DNA from: a virus
Strand: one strand, 5' to 3'
IMG/VR virus record: IMGVR_UViG_3300044635_000323
Location: 1-31,148 of that record
DNA length: 31,148 nucleotides
Position 1 is the stretch's first letter; each line of letters begins with the position of its first letter. The translations under genes and the position numbers were made by a program. Positions 8,417 to 16,725 of the stretch are shown piece after piece. The notes beneath the pieces were generated by a model that saw only the letters and a list, made by a program, of their open reading frames with translations, searched no databases and was not told where the DNA came from.

Positions 8417-8732
8417 GAACACAAGAAGACGCCGCTGTTGCGGTGAAGAATGAGGTTGGCGGGAAGTTGAACACTTCCACGGCCCCAGCCACAATAGGGA
8501 TGCCGTTGCCGGTGGTGGTAACCGCTGCGGCATTAGTAACCGCAATAGCCGCCGTTGCACCAACACCTAAGAAGGCGGTTACCGACCCCACGTTGACCAC
8601 CCGGTACTGGTTGGTTGGCGGTGTGACTGCCGTAAAAGTCGGCAGAATCTGCGCGGCTGTTGGGGCGCTTGAATTAGCGGTAATCACAACGGTTGGGCCG
8701 TTTGGAAAAAATGCGGATTGTTCGTTAGCCAT
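8388..8732 (-). CDS. Beta-rich virion-block protein, unknown
   Basis: The 114-residue product is rich in Thr, Ala and Val (FFPNGPTVVITANSSAP..., YRVVNVGSVTAFLGVG, NGIPIVAGAVEVFNFPP), with regularly alternating beta-strand character and no Cys cluster, signal peptide or catalytic motif. It lies just before the scaffold gene. The composition suggests a compact beta-sandwich, such as a head-decoration or fibre-accessory protein, but I do not recognise the family. The ribosome site is weak (GAAAGA). The gene follows the HExxH ORF by nine bases. Confidence 0.55.
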   Translation of the reverse strand: MANEQSAFFPNGPTVVITANSSAPTAAQILPTFTAVTPPTNQYRVVNVGSVTAFLGVGATAAIAVTNAAAVTTTGNGIPIVAGAVEVFNFPPTSFFTATAASSCVLYVTPGQGL

Positions 8733-8741
8733 GTTTGTCTT

Positions 8742-9005
8742 TCAAGGTTGTTCAGCGGCTCGTGCCTCAACTTCATACGGATTCATTTTATAACCATAGC
8801 GCAGCATCCACCATGTGTACTTGATGGTGTACAGCACTTTGCCATCCCGCCGCATTTGTTCCAAGTGCGTCATTTCATGCCGTATCAAGGCGTTGTTCAA
8901 CTCATAGCCCGGAGCCATGTAAATGACGTTCCAAAAGCTAGTCCACCCCTGGAAACCGCAGGCTTTCATGTACCAAAGGATTGGGCCAGAGGCAGTGCGG
9001 ATCAT
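8742..9005 (-). CDS. Small HExxH metalloprotease-like protein
   Basis: The 87-residue product contains HEMTHLEQ (residues 43-50), a zinc-binding HExxH helix, and a downstream acidic motif NPYEVEARAAE (75-85) that could supply the third, glutamate ligand as in gluzincins. This arrangement occurs in short phage and bacterial proteins of unknown function related to minimal metallopeptidase folds. An aromatic segment (YTWWMLRYGY, 63-72) lies between the two motifs. Its ATG overlaps the TGA of the S74 fibre gene (ATGA), so it is translationally coupled to a receptor-binding gene. A peptidase or wall-acting role is inferred. No substrate is known and activity is unproven. Confidence 0.65.
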   Translation of the reverse strand: MIRTASGPILWYMKACGFQGWTSFWNVIYMAPGYELNNALIRHEMTHLEQMRRDGKVLYTIKYTWWMLRYGYKMNPYEVEARAAEQP

Positions 9006-9736
9006 GGTTTATTTTCAAGCTGTGCTACACGGACAGTAAGGGTTTCAATAGTTGCAAGTGCTTTTTGCAAAGACATGACAACTACTGCCAAAACAGATCG
9101 GTCATAGTAGCCCCACGGCTTACCTTCTTCAGGTTCTGGCGCAGCTTCTGGGCCAATAGCAGCATTGACGTTTTGTGCATAAAACCCTAGATGCCTGTCA
9201 ACACCAAATGTTTCTTTCTTTTCATTGTTGTAGTACCAATATCCCGGCTCCAGCTTTTTAAGCATGGCATTTGGGTTGATTGGCACTCCGTCTTTAATTT
9301 TCCAAGTTTCATCTGAGACAGAAGATATAACACCAGAAGAAGAAAATGTTGCTGTGCCAGCGCCGTAAGCAGCCATAGTGACAATGCCGGTAGAGGCAAG
9401 GCGCATTTTTTCAGAGTCATCTGCGTAAAATACAATAGATCTTCCAGAAGGCGCTAATAAATATAGGCTAGTATTAAACGCATATATGCCGTCTCCCAAC
9501 AAACGTGTATATGATGCTCCTCCCGTAACCGTTGAACGAAATTCAGGGCTAGCCCCTGTATTATTTACGACAGTCCCATCAAACGTCAACACAGACCCAG
9601 AGGCAAGTGTTGTGGAGCCTGATGCGTAAACAACTCCATTGGTGGTGTAGCTAGTAAGCCCTGTACCTCCAGATGCTACGGGAAGTGTGCCTGTAATTTG
9701 GCTGGCGTTAATGATTGAGGTCGTAGTTTTTAACAT
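9002..9736 (-). CDS. Tail fibre with S74 intramolecular chaperone domain
   Basis: The 244-residue product begins with a GTLPVASGGTGLT repeat and a short beta-rich shaft (to about residue 135). It ends with a peptidase-S74 type chaperone autoprocessing domain starting at SSVSDETWKIKDG. S141 and K146 fit the Ser/Lys dyad of this family, which cleaves just before the serine after trimer folding. Downstream signatures LEPGYWYYN, HLGFYAQNV and the C-terminal leucine-rich coiled coil (LQKALATIETLTVRVAQLE) also fit. After release, the mature fibre would be only about 140 residues. It follows the tailspike gene by ten bases and has an AAGGA ribosome site. Confidence 0.8.
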   Translation of the reverse strand: MLKTTTSIINASQITGTLPVASGGTGLTSYTTNGVVYASGSTTLASGSVLTFDGTVVNNTGASPEFRSTVTGGASYTRLLGDGIYAFNTSLYLLAPSGRSIVFYADDSEKMRLASTGIVTMAAYGAGTATFSSSGVISSVSDETWKIKDGVPINPNAMLKKLEPGYWYYNNEKKETFGVDRHLGFYAQNVNAAIGPEAAPEPEEGKPWGYYDRSVLAVVVMSLQKALATIETLTVRVAQLENKP

Positions 9737-9746
9737 AGTTCATTCC

Positions 9747-11780
9747 TTATGTTTGGTTTGTGCGAATGTCACAACCAAAAATTCCAACTCGTTGTAGCGC
9801 AGCATCAGCATTATTGGCAACCGATAAAGTTAAATTTACAGCAACTTGGCCGGTTACAACTAAAGTCGCAGAACCAACCAATGTCCCATCGTAATACCAT
9901 TCCCAGTTTGAACCAGAATAGCTTATTACTCGCAATAAATGTACAGTAGTATTTGCAATGGTTGTTAAAAGATTAACAACAGTTGGTGTTCCACTTGAAT
10001 TGCAAACAATTCCTTTTATGGCATTGCCATCAATTCTAAATCCAGCAGCATTGTTAGTTGGGTTGCCATTTGCAGCAACCGTAGACAACATTACCCATGA
10101 ATTACCATTTGTAGTGCCAGAGTTAATATTGCTAACGTAAAAATCAGCAACAAACGATTTTGTCCAATCCATAGAACCTTGACCTTCGCCAACGCCCAAG
10201 GCCATGTTAGTTGTGCTTGCAAGTGCCGTACTACTTGCAGTGCCTCCAGTTGACAACAGTGTTCCGATGCCATCGCCTGTAACTGCACCAGTACCAACTA
10301 CGGCTGTTGTAAATACATTAAGCGATACAGGGACAGTAACTGCTCGAACAGAGGTTGGCTGAACATTTACAATTTGATTAAAAATGTTAGTGTTGTTTCC
10401 ATACATATAGAAGTTTGCTGGCAAATTTGCAAACGTATTTGTTGAACTATATGAAGATAAACCAAAACCAATTGAGCCTAAATAAACTTCGGAAACATTT
10501 GCGCCTGCCTCAAATTTAACAAGCTGACCTATCGGTGAACCAACTAAACGGTTTGCGTCAATAGTTAAAGCAATCGCATACTTTACTCGGATTGGCACAT
10601 AGTCAGCAGTTTCACCAGAAATTTTGCCATTGAAATAGTTACCTCTAATGTCAACGCCTCTAATGTATGAAGACGATCCAAGGTCAATATCAAAATATGT
10701 TCCAAGGCCGCTATTAGTGACGTTTTCCTCAAAGTAATTTCCGTGGAAAATTAACCCGCCACCGCCAATGTTGACACGAACGCCGCCAGCAAAACAAGAC
10801 TCAATAGTGTTGCCAACAAAAGACAAACCATTAAGGTAGTTACCTTCAATGGCGGGTGCAAAAAGAGATTCAAACACGCAACCAAAACAACCGCCGCCGT
10901 TCCAGGCTGTGACCAGTGTTTCTTCGTTGTAAATGCCGTAATTGGCAGCGTTGAACGCGCAATTAGTAAAAACAATAATAATTGACGATCTGATGCGAAC
11001 GCAACCTTTTGTTTTGCTGGTATAACCCCAATCCTCAAAAAGTACATTGATATAGTTGGCGCGGCTCATGCCATTGATGTCAAGACCCCAGCCATCACCC
11101 GTGTTTCCAACAATCGCCATATCCCTGATCTGACACCAATTAACAGATGTTGCAGGTGGGTTTTGACCAGATACAAAACCACTTTGACCAGCAGTAGCTT
11201 GCCGAACGGTACTTGCGCGAGACCCATCACCAAAAAAACTAAATGAAATTGATGTGGGTAGTGTGATTTCGCTAGTAATTTTGTATGTTCCCGCAGGAAA
11301 ATACAATCCTTGTCCATAAGATAAACTATCAACTGCTGTTTGAATTGCTGATGTGTCATCTGCGCTGTTATCACCTACAGCGCCAAAGTCTTTGACACTT
11401 ACAGACTCGCGCAGCTTGGCTTGCACCGTAGTTGCTACAGCGCCTGCTCCTGCTGGTAGGTATCCAATCAAGTCAGACCCACCAGATGCGGCCAATTGCG
11501 CCAGGGTAGCAAACCCGCCAATGTTGTCTACTGTCCAGATCAGTACATTGGTACTGTCATACAGCGCCATTTTGTAAAGAGGCGTATCAAGCCATACAGA
11601 AGCCTCGCCACGGCTGTCTAAGATGACAGGGTTGGTGTTGGCACTGACGCCAGTAAAATCAGTGTAAGTAGTTTGTGGAGTAGTCGTACCAGCAGCGTAG
11701 GTGTACAGTTTTCCACCGGCCAATGGTGCGCCGTTGGCATCAAAAAATTGCAGCTTGGGCGGGGTTGAGTTAGTGGTCAT
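9747..11780 (-). CDS. Tailspike with pectate-lyase-type beta-helix
   Basis: The product has 677 residues. Residues 1-90 (PKLQFFDANGAPLAGGKLYTY...WTVDNIGG) are a virion-attachment head common in phage tailspikes. Residues 125-170 (VSVKDFGAVGDNSADDTSAIQTA ... GLYFPAGTYKI) mark the start of a pectate-lyase-3 right-handed beta-helix that continues to about residue 470. The C-terminal 180 residues look like a lectin-type beta-sandwich (SFVADFYVSN, NWEWYYDGTLVGS). Such spikes bind and usually cleave surface polysaccharide; the active site cannot be fixed from sequence alone. The beta-helix and C-terminal DNA is visibly more AT-rich than the neighbouring portal gene, which suggests exchange of the receptor-binding part. 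It lies two bases after the portal stop. Confidence 0.8.
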   Translation of the reverse strand: MTTNSTPPKLQFFDANGAPLAGGKLYTYAAGTTTPQTTYTDFTGVSANTNPVILDSRGEASVWLDTPLYKMALYDSTNVLIWTVDNIGGFATLAQLAASGGSDLIGYLPAGAGAVATTVQAKLRESVSVKDFGAVGDNSADDTSAIQTAVDSLSYGQGLYFPAGTYKITSEITLPTSISFSFFGDGSRASTVRQATAGQSGFVSGQNPPATSVNWCQIRDMAIVGNTGDGWGLDINGMSRANYINVLFEDWGYTSKTKGCVRIRSSIIIVFTNCAFNAANYGIYNEETLVTAWNGGGCFGCVFESLFAPAIEGNYLNGLSFVGNTIESCFAGGVRVNIGGGGLIFHGNYFEENVTNSGLGTYFDIDLGSSSYIRGVDIRGNYFNGKISGETADYVPIRVKYAIALTIDANRLVGSPIGQLVKFEAGANVSEVYLGSIGFGLSSYSSTNTFANLPANFYMYGNNTNIFNQIVNVQPTSVRAVTVPVSLNVFTTAVVGTGAVTGDGIGTLLSTGGTASSTALASTTNMALGVGEGQGSMDWTKSFVADFYVSNINSGTTNGNSWVMLSTVAANGNPTNNAAGFRIDGNAIKGIVCNSSGTPTVVNLLTTIANTTVHLLRVISYSGSNWEWYYDGTLVGSATLVVTGQVAVNLTLSVANNADAALQRVGIFGCDIRTNQT

Positions 11781-11781
11781 G

Positions 11782-13950
11782 CTAAGAACCTTGGTTTAGT
11801 GGCGGCATTATTTGGCCCATCTGGTCTTGCGGCTCCATTGGCATTGAACTCATCAGATCACCGCTGGTTATCATGCCCTGCACAGTACCCAGCACAATCT
11901 CTTGTATCTGGTCAGGCGTCATGGCAGCAGCCATTGCGGTCATGCGTTTGGTTTCTACATCGTAGGCTTTGACCTCAGAGTCAAACCGCTTGATCTCCAA
12001 AGTCTGCGCTTCCATTGACTCTTGGACGTTTTGCAGCATTTCCTGCATCTGCTGCATCTCCTGCCCCATTGCCTGCATTTGCATATTGGCAGCTTGCAAG
12101 GCCGGGTCTTCATCGTCGCTCAACAGTTTGGGGTCAATGGTCTTAGCCAAGCGTTTAGCCAACTCATCTGCCCCAGGCCAATCCATTGCCTTGACAAACA
12201 AGTCGCCTGCAATCTGCATGAGCGCCGGGTTGCCTTGCAGCAGTTGGGCCATTTCTTCCCGTGTCTCTTGGCGTCTGGTGCTGTAGCTGGGGCCGGTGGT
12301 CACCACCACATCGTACTTGCCGACATTGGGGTTGTAGATTTTGTCAATCTCAATGCCCTCTTGATTGACGATCCGCTTGACCGGCATCTCTTGGGATGGG
12401 TCAATCTTTGCCATCTCAGTATCGCCATCCTCGCCAATGATTCGGGCAATACGCTGGGTGTCGTAGATTTTGGGAATCATGTCCAGCAGTTGCCGGGTCA
12501 CATAGCGGATGGCACGGGCCAGGTTGTCAACATAGTGATAGGTTCCAACGTCACCCTCGCGCTGACGGGCTAGGATGGCCTTGCCGCTGCGCTCGTTACC
12601 GCCCATACCCAGGCTAGCGTTGTACTGCCCCGTGGCCGCTTTGATGTCCTCAGATGCCCCTGATTTGGCTTGTAAAAGGCCAGTTGAGGCCATCGGCGGC
12701 TGGGCGCGTTGGGGCAGTGGCAGCGTAGCGCCAGCACCATCAGTCACATCTGGGTTGACCTCAAGGTAGGGCCAGTTGGTGGTGTTGGCAGTCTTCCACT
12801 GAGTCTCGTACCCCTCAAACTGCCCACCGTAGCCAATGAACGGGGCTTTGGGCGCCAGGGCCAGCATCTCAGCTTCTTGGCTCACCCAATAGTTGTACAT
12901 CCGCTGGGCGTCCTTGGCGTTTCGCACCAGACCCGAGACATAAATCTGCCCGTTGACCTCAAACTCATTGCCCACCACCCGCACAATGGGGATGTACTTA
13001 CCAGCCCAATCGCGCTTTTCCAGCACCTCGTAGCCGTTGGTCTTGACCCAGCAAACCTTTTCCCGCTGCGAAATCCGAGTCTTCAGCGGTTTGCCGTAAA
13101 GCATCTTGAGTTGCTTGTCATCAGGCGTGTTGTTAAACGCCGTGATGTTGTTGGGGTACAGGTTGAGTGTCTCGGCTTTGTATTCCCGGTAGAAGTACTC
13201 CGCAATCCGCACTGTCTCATCCCGCAGCCACTGTTGGAGGTCTTGGTCGCCCAAGCCCAGCGACAGCAGGCTACTAATAGGCGCAGCGTCTGGGTACAGG
13301 CGCTCGTACTCGTCTTTTGGCACATCGTCTGTGACAAAACACCACCGGGCATCCGCACCGCATGGGTCTTGGATAGCAGGATCCATGTAGACCGAGAATG
13401 AGTTGCGAATCCGCCCAATCTTCAGTTCCTGGTCAAAACTGTTCTCGTCGCAGTACTCAGTTAGTACGCGAATGTAGCCTTCGCCATAGGTAACCTGGTT
13501 CTCGCAGGCAGTCGCGTAGGCAATGTCAGCGTCACTGATGTACTCAATGTGCCGCACGATACCGTTGAATATCTCCGCCATCTCGGGGTCAGCAACGTCA
13601 TCCGCAGGTATAACTTTGCCGCTAGGCTTGTTGTACCGCTGGTCGTTGGTGACTTGCCGAACGTGCTGCGGCAACTTGTTAATAGTCAGGCAGGGACGGG
13701 CGTTGATCGTCTGCCCTTGGACGGCCCCGCGAGTCGCCAGTACATCAGCAGGCCATTGCCACTGGTTGTCTGGACTACCCGCCATGAACCGCAAGTCATC
13801 AAGTTCATTGCCCCGGCTTTCACTGTAAGCATCCACCGCCATTGTCATGCGCGAACGCATGGTGGAGAGCATATCGCTGTACTCTACATCGTCGCCCCCA
13901 CCAACATCGGCAACCTTGCCAACCTTGTTAATGCCGGTGTAGTCAGCCAT
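11782..13950 (-). CDS. Portal protein, P22 gp1 type
   Basis: The 722-residue product is very close in length to P22 gp1 (725). Typical sequences include DLRFMAGSPDNQWQW (about residues 50-65), RPCLTINKLPQHVRQVTNDQRYNKP (with the WP/LTIN-type portal core) and a long C-terminal helical barrel with a Gln/Met-rich coiled coil (ALQAANMQMQAMGQEMQQMQ, about 625-645), which in P22 extends through the DNA channel. Twelve subunits form the DNA entry vertex and bind terminase and the gp4 adaptor. The start ATG overlaps the TAA of the preceding small ORF (TAATG). Confidence 0.9.
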   Translation of the reverse strand: MADYTGINKVGKVADVGGGDDVEYSDMLSTMRSRMTMAVDAYSESRGNELDDLRFMAGSPDNQWQWPADVLATRGAVQGQTINARPCLTINKLPQHVRQVTNDQRYNKPSGKVIPADDVADPEMAEIFNGIVRHIEYISDADIAYATACENQVTYGEGYIRVLTEYCDENSFDQELKIGRIRNSFSVYMDPAIQDPCGADARWCFVTDDVPKDEYERLYPDAAPISSLLSLGLGDQDLQQWLRDETVRIAEYFYREYKAETLNLYPNNITAFNNTPDDKQLKMLYGKPLKTRISQREKVCWVKTNGYEVLEKRDWAGKYIPIVRVVGNEFEVNGQIYVSGLVRNAKDAQRMYNYWVSQEAEMLALAPKAPFIGYGGQFEGYETQWKTANTTNWPYLEVNPDVTDGAGATLPLPQRAQPPMASTGLLQAKSGASEDIKAATGQYNASLGMGGNERSGKAILARQREGDVGTYHYVDNLARAIRYVTRQLLDMIPKIYDTQRIARIIGEDGDTEMAKIDPSQEMPVKRIVNQEGIEIDKIYNPNVGKYDVVVTTGPSYSTRRQETREEMAQLLQGNPALMQIAGDLFVKAMDWPGADELAKRLAKTIDPKLLSDDEDPALQAANMQMQAMGQEMQQMQEMLQNVQESMEAQTLEIKRFDSEVKAYDVETKRMTAMAAAMTPDQIQEIVLGTVQGMITSGDLMSSMPMEPQDQMGQIMPPLNQGS

Positions 13951-14084
13951 TATTTTGCTTTCTTGGCTGCGTTCTTAACAGCATAAGCTATTGCCACGGC
14001 CTGTTTGACAGGTTTGCCTGCCTTGACCTCGGCCTTGATATTGGCCTTGAAAGCCGCAGGCGTAGGTGACTTTTTGAGTGGCAT
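13950..14084 (-). CDS. Small basic protein upstream of portal
   Basis: This 44-residue ORF has ATG at 14084 overlapping the previous TAA, and its own TAA overlaps the portal ATG. The product is Lys/Ala-rich (MPLKKSPTPAAFKANIKAEV... VKNAAKKAK). The perfect start/stop chaining on both sides is the main evidence that it is a real gene. No domain is recognisable. It may bind DNA or act as a small virion or packaging accessory, but that is a guess from charge and location. Confidence 0.6.
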   Translation of the reverse strand: MPLKKSPTPAAFKANIKAEVKAGKPVKQAVAIAYAVKNAAKKAK

Positions 14085-14239
14085 TATTTCTTCTTCGCCG
14101 TCTTGGCAGAATTTACAAAGTCTTGCTTGCTAGGCGCTGCCTTGCTGCCGACTTTGTTCATCTTCTCGCCAGAGCCAGCCTTGATACGGGCTTGTTTGGC
14201 GTTGATGTTGGCATAGAGTCCGGGTTTAGCTGATTTCAT
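14084..14239 (-). CDS. Small basic protein, MKSAKPGLYANI family
   Basis: The product has 51 residues. I chose the ATG at 14239, not the longer frame from 14284, because GGAAG sits seven bases before it and the longer form would run back into the DUF6321-like gene. The sequence SAKPGLYANINAKQARIKAGSGEKM is a pattern seen in many phages next to terminase and portal genes, with no known function. The C-terminus is Lys-rich (SAKTAKKK). The terminal charge suggests nucleic acid binding, which is inference. Confidence 0.65.
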   Translation of the reverse strand: MKSAKPGLYANINAKQARIKAGSGEKMNKVGSKAAPSKQDFVNSAKTAKKK

Positions 14240-14240
14240 A

Positions 14241-14495
14241 TTAGCACTTCCATCGTTTAAGGGCTGCTTTGGCGCGTTCGCCATCCTTGGCGTTGGCCGC
14301 TACTGCGCCCATTCTTGCACAAAATGAATCCTTGCGGCCCTGATCGGCCTTGGTCTTGGGGTTAGGCGCAGGAGCCTTCAAGTTAGAGCCAGTGGCTGCA
14401 TTGTAGACAGCACGGCCCTTGGCAGTCAAACCAGCGCCTTTGGACGTTGGCAGCTTCTCGCCGCGCCCAACTGATAGAGATACGCTTTTCTTCAT
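14241..14495 (-). CDS. DUF6321-like small protein
   Basis: The product has 84 residues. The ATG at 14495 overlaps the terL stop (ATGA), which I prefer over the ATG four codons upstream. The core GAGLTAKGRAVYNAATGSNL, followed by KAPAPNPKTKADQGRKDSFCARM, is characteristic of a short phage family (DUF6321, to my recollection) found beside terminase genes. It ends AALKRWKC. The protein is basic and its function is unknown. Its place between terL and portal suggests packaging or connector work. Confidence 0.7.
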   Translation of the reverse strand: MKKSVSLSVGRGEKLPTSKGAGLTAKGRAVYNAATGSNLKAPAPNPKTKADQGRKDSFCARMGAVAANAKDGERAKAALKRWKC

Positions 14496-16015
14496 GATCC
14501 CATCCATCCAGTTGACACCGCCGAGTGATCCGAGTACCTGCGCGGCGCGGCTTCACGGTACTCCCGATGCGCCACAGGGAAAGCAAACGTCACGCATATC
14601 GCATCCGCAGCGTCTGGACTAGCTAAACCCCGTGCTTTCATCTCTTTCTTGCTCTCCAAGAAGATCGTACCCCGTGAGTCAGGCTTCATCAGGGGACTAA
14701 TTAGGTCTGTTTTAAGAAACCTATCCTGCGGAATACTAGCAGATTTCAACCACGCTTTCATATCCCCCCACATCTGCGCTCTCATATTTCCATACATTAT
14801 CGGGTTTTTTGACTTGTTTCCAAAGTTCACCCCCTTGATCTTGTACCGCTGCTCCTTGAGCCTATCCACAATCCCCGCCCCCAACCCACCCTCATCAATC
14901 ACCACCATCGCAGGCTTGTACTCCTCCATCGCCTCAATGATATGCCCCACTACCGTCATGGTGTCATCGCCTCTATACTTCTTTATAGACACAATATCCC
15001 GCCCCTGCCGCACCGCAATGACCGTTGCATCCGCGCCAAACCGCGCAGGATCCACACCAATGATGATTGGGGCTGAGTTGTCCTTGTACTTAGGCCGCTT
15101 CATCGCCTCATCCACCACATCTGACGGTATAAACTGGTCATCCCCCGCCCGTGGGAACTCACCATACACCTCAACGTGCGCCTGGGCGCTGTCCGGCCCG
15201 TACTCATCAATAATTCGCCCATAAACCGCTTTGTCCGTCCCTTCAACCGTCCGAGCATCCACCACCTTAGTTACCCAAAAGTCCCTCTTTGAGTGAAAAG
15301 TCTCGTAAAAGTACCCCGTGTTGCGCCGTGGGTTGCTAAACGCCAGCCAGAAACGATTTGGCGTGTTTTCCGTGAAGAATCCACCAGTCACAGACCAGAT
15401 CGAATCGTCAATACCAGACGCCTCATCAAAAATTACCAGCACACCGTCGAAATTATGCACACCAGCATAGGCATCCGGGTTCTCCGCCGACCATAGCCTG
15501 CCTTCCACACCCCAATACCTCGTACCCTTCTTTAAATCCTGCTCCACCAGGTCAGTCAACCATTTAGCCGGGGCTACTCGGGTGGCACTAACTTCAAACC
15601 AGTGGCTGTTCAACCCCATAGCCAGCCACTTGGTTATCTCTGCCCAGGTGATTGAACGCAGTTGGTTCTCCGAGTTGGCCGAAATGATGGTTGTGCTGCC
15701 AATCCTTGTTGACGCCATCCATATAGTCAGCCATGACACTAATGCTGACTTGCCAATACCCCGACCAGAAGATATTGCTTCTTGCAATACAGAGTAGTCT
15801 ACTTTGCCATTATTCTTTGCAATATGCTCAGTAATATCTTGCAATACTTCCCTCTGCCATTTTCTTGGGCCAGAGAAATACTCCAATGGAGTACCCTTAA
15901 CTCCCCAAGGAAACAAATACTTAACAAAAGCCAGAGGATTATCTTTGAGCGCAGGACTCCAAAGTACCGCCATTAACTCTTGTTCATCTTCTGGTTTATA
16001 TATTGTGGTTTGCAT
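14492..16015 (-). CDS. terL: Terminase large subunit (ATPase-nuclease)
   Basis: The 507-residue product is similar in length to P22 gp2 (499). Walker A is SGRGIGKS (residues 83-90) and Walker B VLVIFDEAS (192-200). The RNase-H-fold nuclease has acidic residues in IIIGVDPARFGAD (318-329), VVIDEGGLGAG (about 370) and the C-terminal SPDAADAICVTFA. The enzyme would pump DNA into the procapsid through the portal and cut concatemers, recruited by TerS. An in-frame TAA four codons upstream fixes the start at 16015, but no clear ribosome site precedes it; an AT-rich leader does. It is separated from terS by 149 bases, unusual for a terminase pair. Confidence 0.9.
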   Translation of the reverse strand: MQTTIYKPEDEQELMAVLWSPALKDNPLAFVKYLFPWGVKGTPLEYFSGPRKWQREVLQDITEHIAKNNGKVDYSVLQEAISSGRGIGKSALVSWLTIWMASTRIGSTTIISANSENQLRSITWAEITKWLAMGLNSHWFEVSATRVAPAKWLTDLVEQDLKKGTRYWGVEGRLWSAENPDAYAGVHNFDGVLVIFDEASGIDDSIWSVTGGFFTENTPNRFWLAFSNPRRNTGYFYETFHSKRDFWVTKVVDARTVEGTDKAVYGRIIDEYGPDSAQAHVEVYGEFPRAGDDQFIPSDVVDEAMKRPKYKDNSAPIIIGVDPARFGADATVIAVRQGRDIVSIKKYRGDDTMTVVGHIIEAMEEYKPAMVVIDEGGLGAGIVDRLKEQRYKIKGVNFGNKSKNPIMYGNMRAQMWGDMKAWLKSASIPQDRFLKTDLISPLMKPDSRGTIFLESKKEMKARGLASPDAADAICVTFAFPVAHREYREAAPRRYSDHSAVSTGWMGS

Positions 16016-16164
16016 GGTGTGAGTATGTTAATAAAAAATGGCAACGGAGAGAATATATATTAAAAAAATAAAAAATGTTCACGAGCCATCCGTAGCCGTG
16101 ACCGTTGGCGCTCGGCCCTGCCACCCCCCCAGTAAGCACTAACTAACATCCTGGTTAGTAAGCA
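16016..16164. other. Intergenic gap between small and large terminase genes
   Basis: The 149 bases hold a very AT-rich stretch (16035-16075, poly-A blocks and a TATATATT) next to a C-rich stretch (16119-16130), then the first copy of a 20-bp direct repeat. No ORF with a ribosome site fits here. It could hold a terL promoter (TATATA-like element on the minus strand), a processing site or a packaging site. This is inference. Confidence 0.5.
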
Positions 16165-16176
16165 CTAACTAACATC
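16131..16176. repeat. Tandem 20-bp direct repeat at the end of terS
   Basis: The 20-base unit AGTAAGCACTAACTAACATC occurs at 16131-16150 and again at 16157-16176, identical, with a 26-base period. The second copy carries the terS stop codon. Each unit contains a short dyad around AGTAAGCACT. The unit is not repeated elsewhere that I noticed. Confidence 0.85.
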
Positions 16177-16656
16177 ATCCTCACCTTGCACAGCTTGCAC
16201 AGGCGATGCACTGATGCGCGGTGTAACGTCCACAACGTCAACCAGACGCGCCTGGGCGGCCTGCAGGGCACCGCTGATGCTGATGCGGGTATCACTCACT
16301 TGAACGTCTAGGCGATCGCCATAGATTTTTGGTGCCAGCTTACTGAGAAACCATTTGCGGGTATCAACCTGTAGCTGGCGCTGCCGAACTAGGGCATTGT
16401 CCGTGGCTCCGTTATCCAGTACAGGCACGGGCGCATCCGCCAGTTCTAAGATTTCATCCGCCATTTTGTCTAGAAGGGCTTGTCTAGCGCGAGCGTACTG
16501 TTTCGCTAGTTCGGGGTCGGCGTCAACCGCCCGAAGGAACCTAGCGGGGTCTAGGCCCGTTCTAAGGCATGCCTTGCGAAGTGACAACCCTTCAGACACC
16601 ATTAGGTCAACCGCCAAGTTAGACAGTTCTGCCCTTTGATCTGTTACACCATACAT
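16165..16656 (-). CDS. terS: Terminase small subunit, Sf6 gp1 type
   Basis: The 163-residue product has an N-terminal DNA-binding helix-turn-helix region (LMVSEGLSLRKACLRTGLDPARFLRAV, about residues 18-44). A helical oligomerisation core follows, containing RQRQLQVDTRKWFLSKLAPKIYGDRL (90-115), a signature of the Sf6-like small terminase family. Such proteins form rings that recognise the packaging site and hand the DNA to TerL. The ATG has AGGAG eight bases upstream. The gene diverges from the ardC-like operon across a dyad-rich region. Confidence 0.85.
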   Translation of the reverse strand: MYGVTDQRAELSNLAVDLMVSEGLSLRKACLRTGLDPARFLRAVDADPELAKQYARARQALLDKMADEILELADAPVPVLDNGATDNALVRQRQLQVDTRKWFLSKLAPKIYGDRLDVQVSDTRISISGALQAAQARLVDVVDVTPRISASPVQAVQGEDDVS

Positions 16657-16701
16657 GTTAGTAACTCCTAACTTAATTTACTGACCCCATAGTCAGCAAT
16701 G

Positions 16702-16722
16702 GGTGCATTTTAACCATGCACC
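16702..16722. promoter_or_regulatory. Operator-like dyad GGTGCAT-N7-ATGCACC
   Basis: A perfect 7-bp inverted repeat (16702-16708 and 16716-16722) lies upstream of terS. It covers a minus-strand TAAAAT (16712-16707) that sits 16 bases after ATTGTG (16734-16729), a weak candidate promoter for the virion block. A protein bound here would block that promoter. Regulatory function is inferred. Confidence 0.4.
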
Positions 16723-16725
16723 GCT

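Noticed and set aside
9747-11780. Possible diversity-generating retroelement target in the tailspike
   Set aside because: No reverse transcriptase or template-repeat pair is seen in the window.
12022-13401. Long plus-strand ORFs (183 and 230 residues) opposite the portal gene
   Set aside because: The portal match over 722 residues is convincing; these are complementary-strand shadows without family features.
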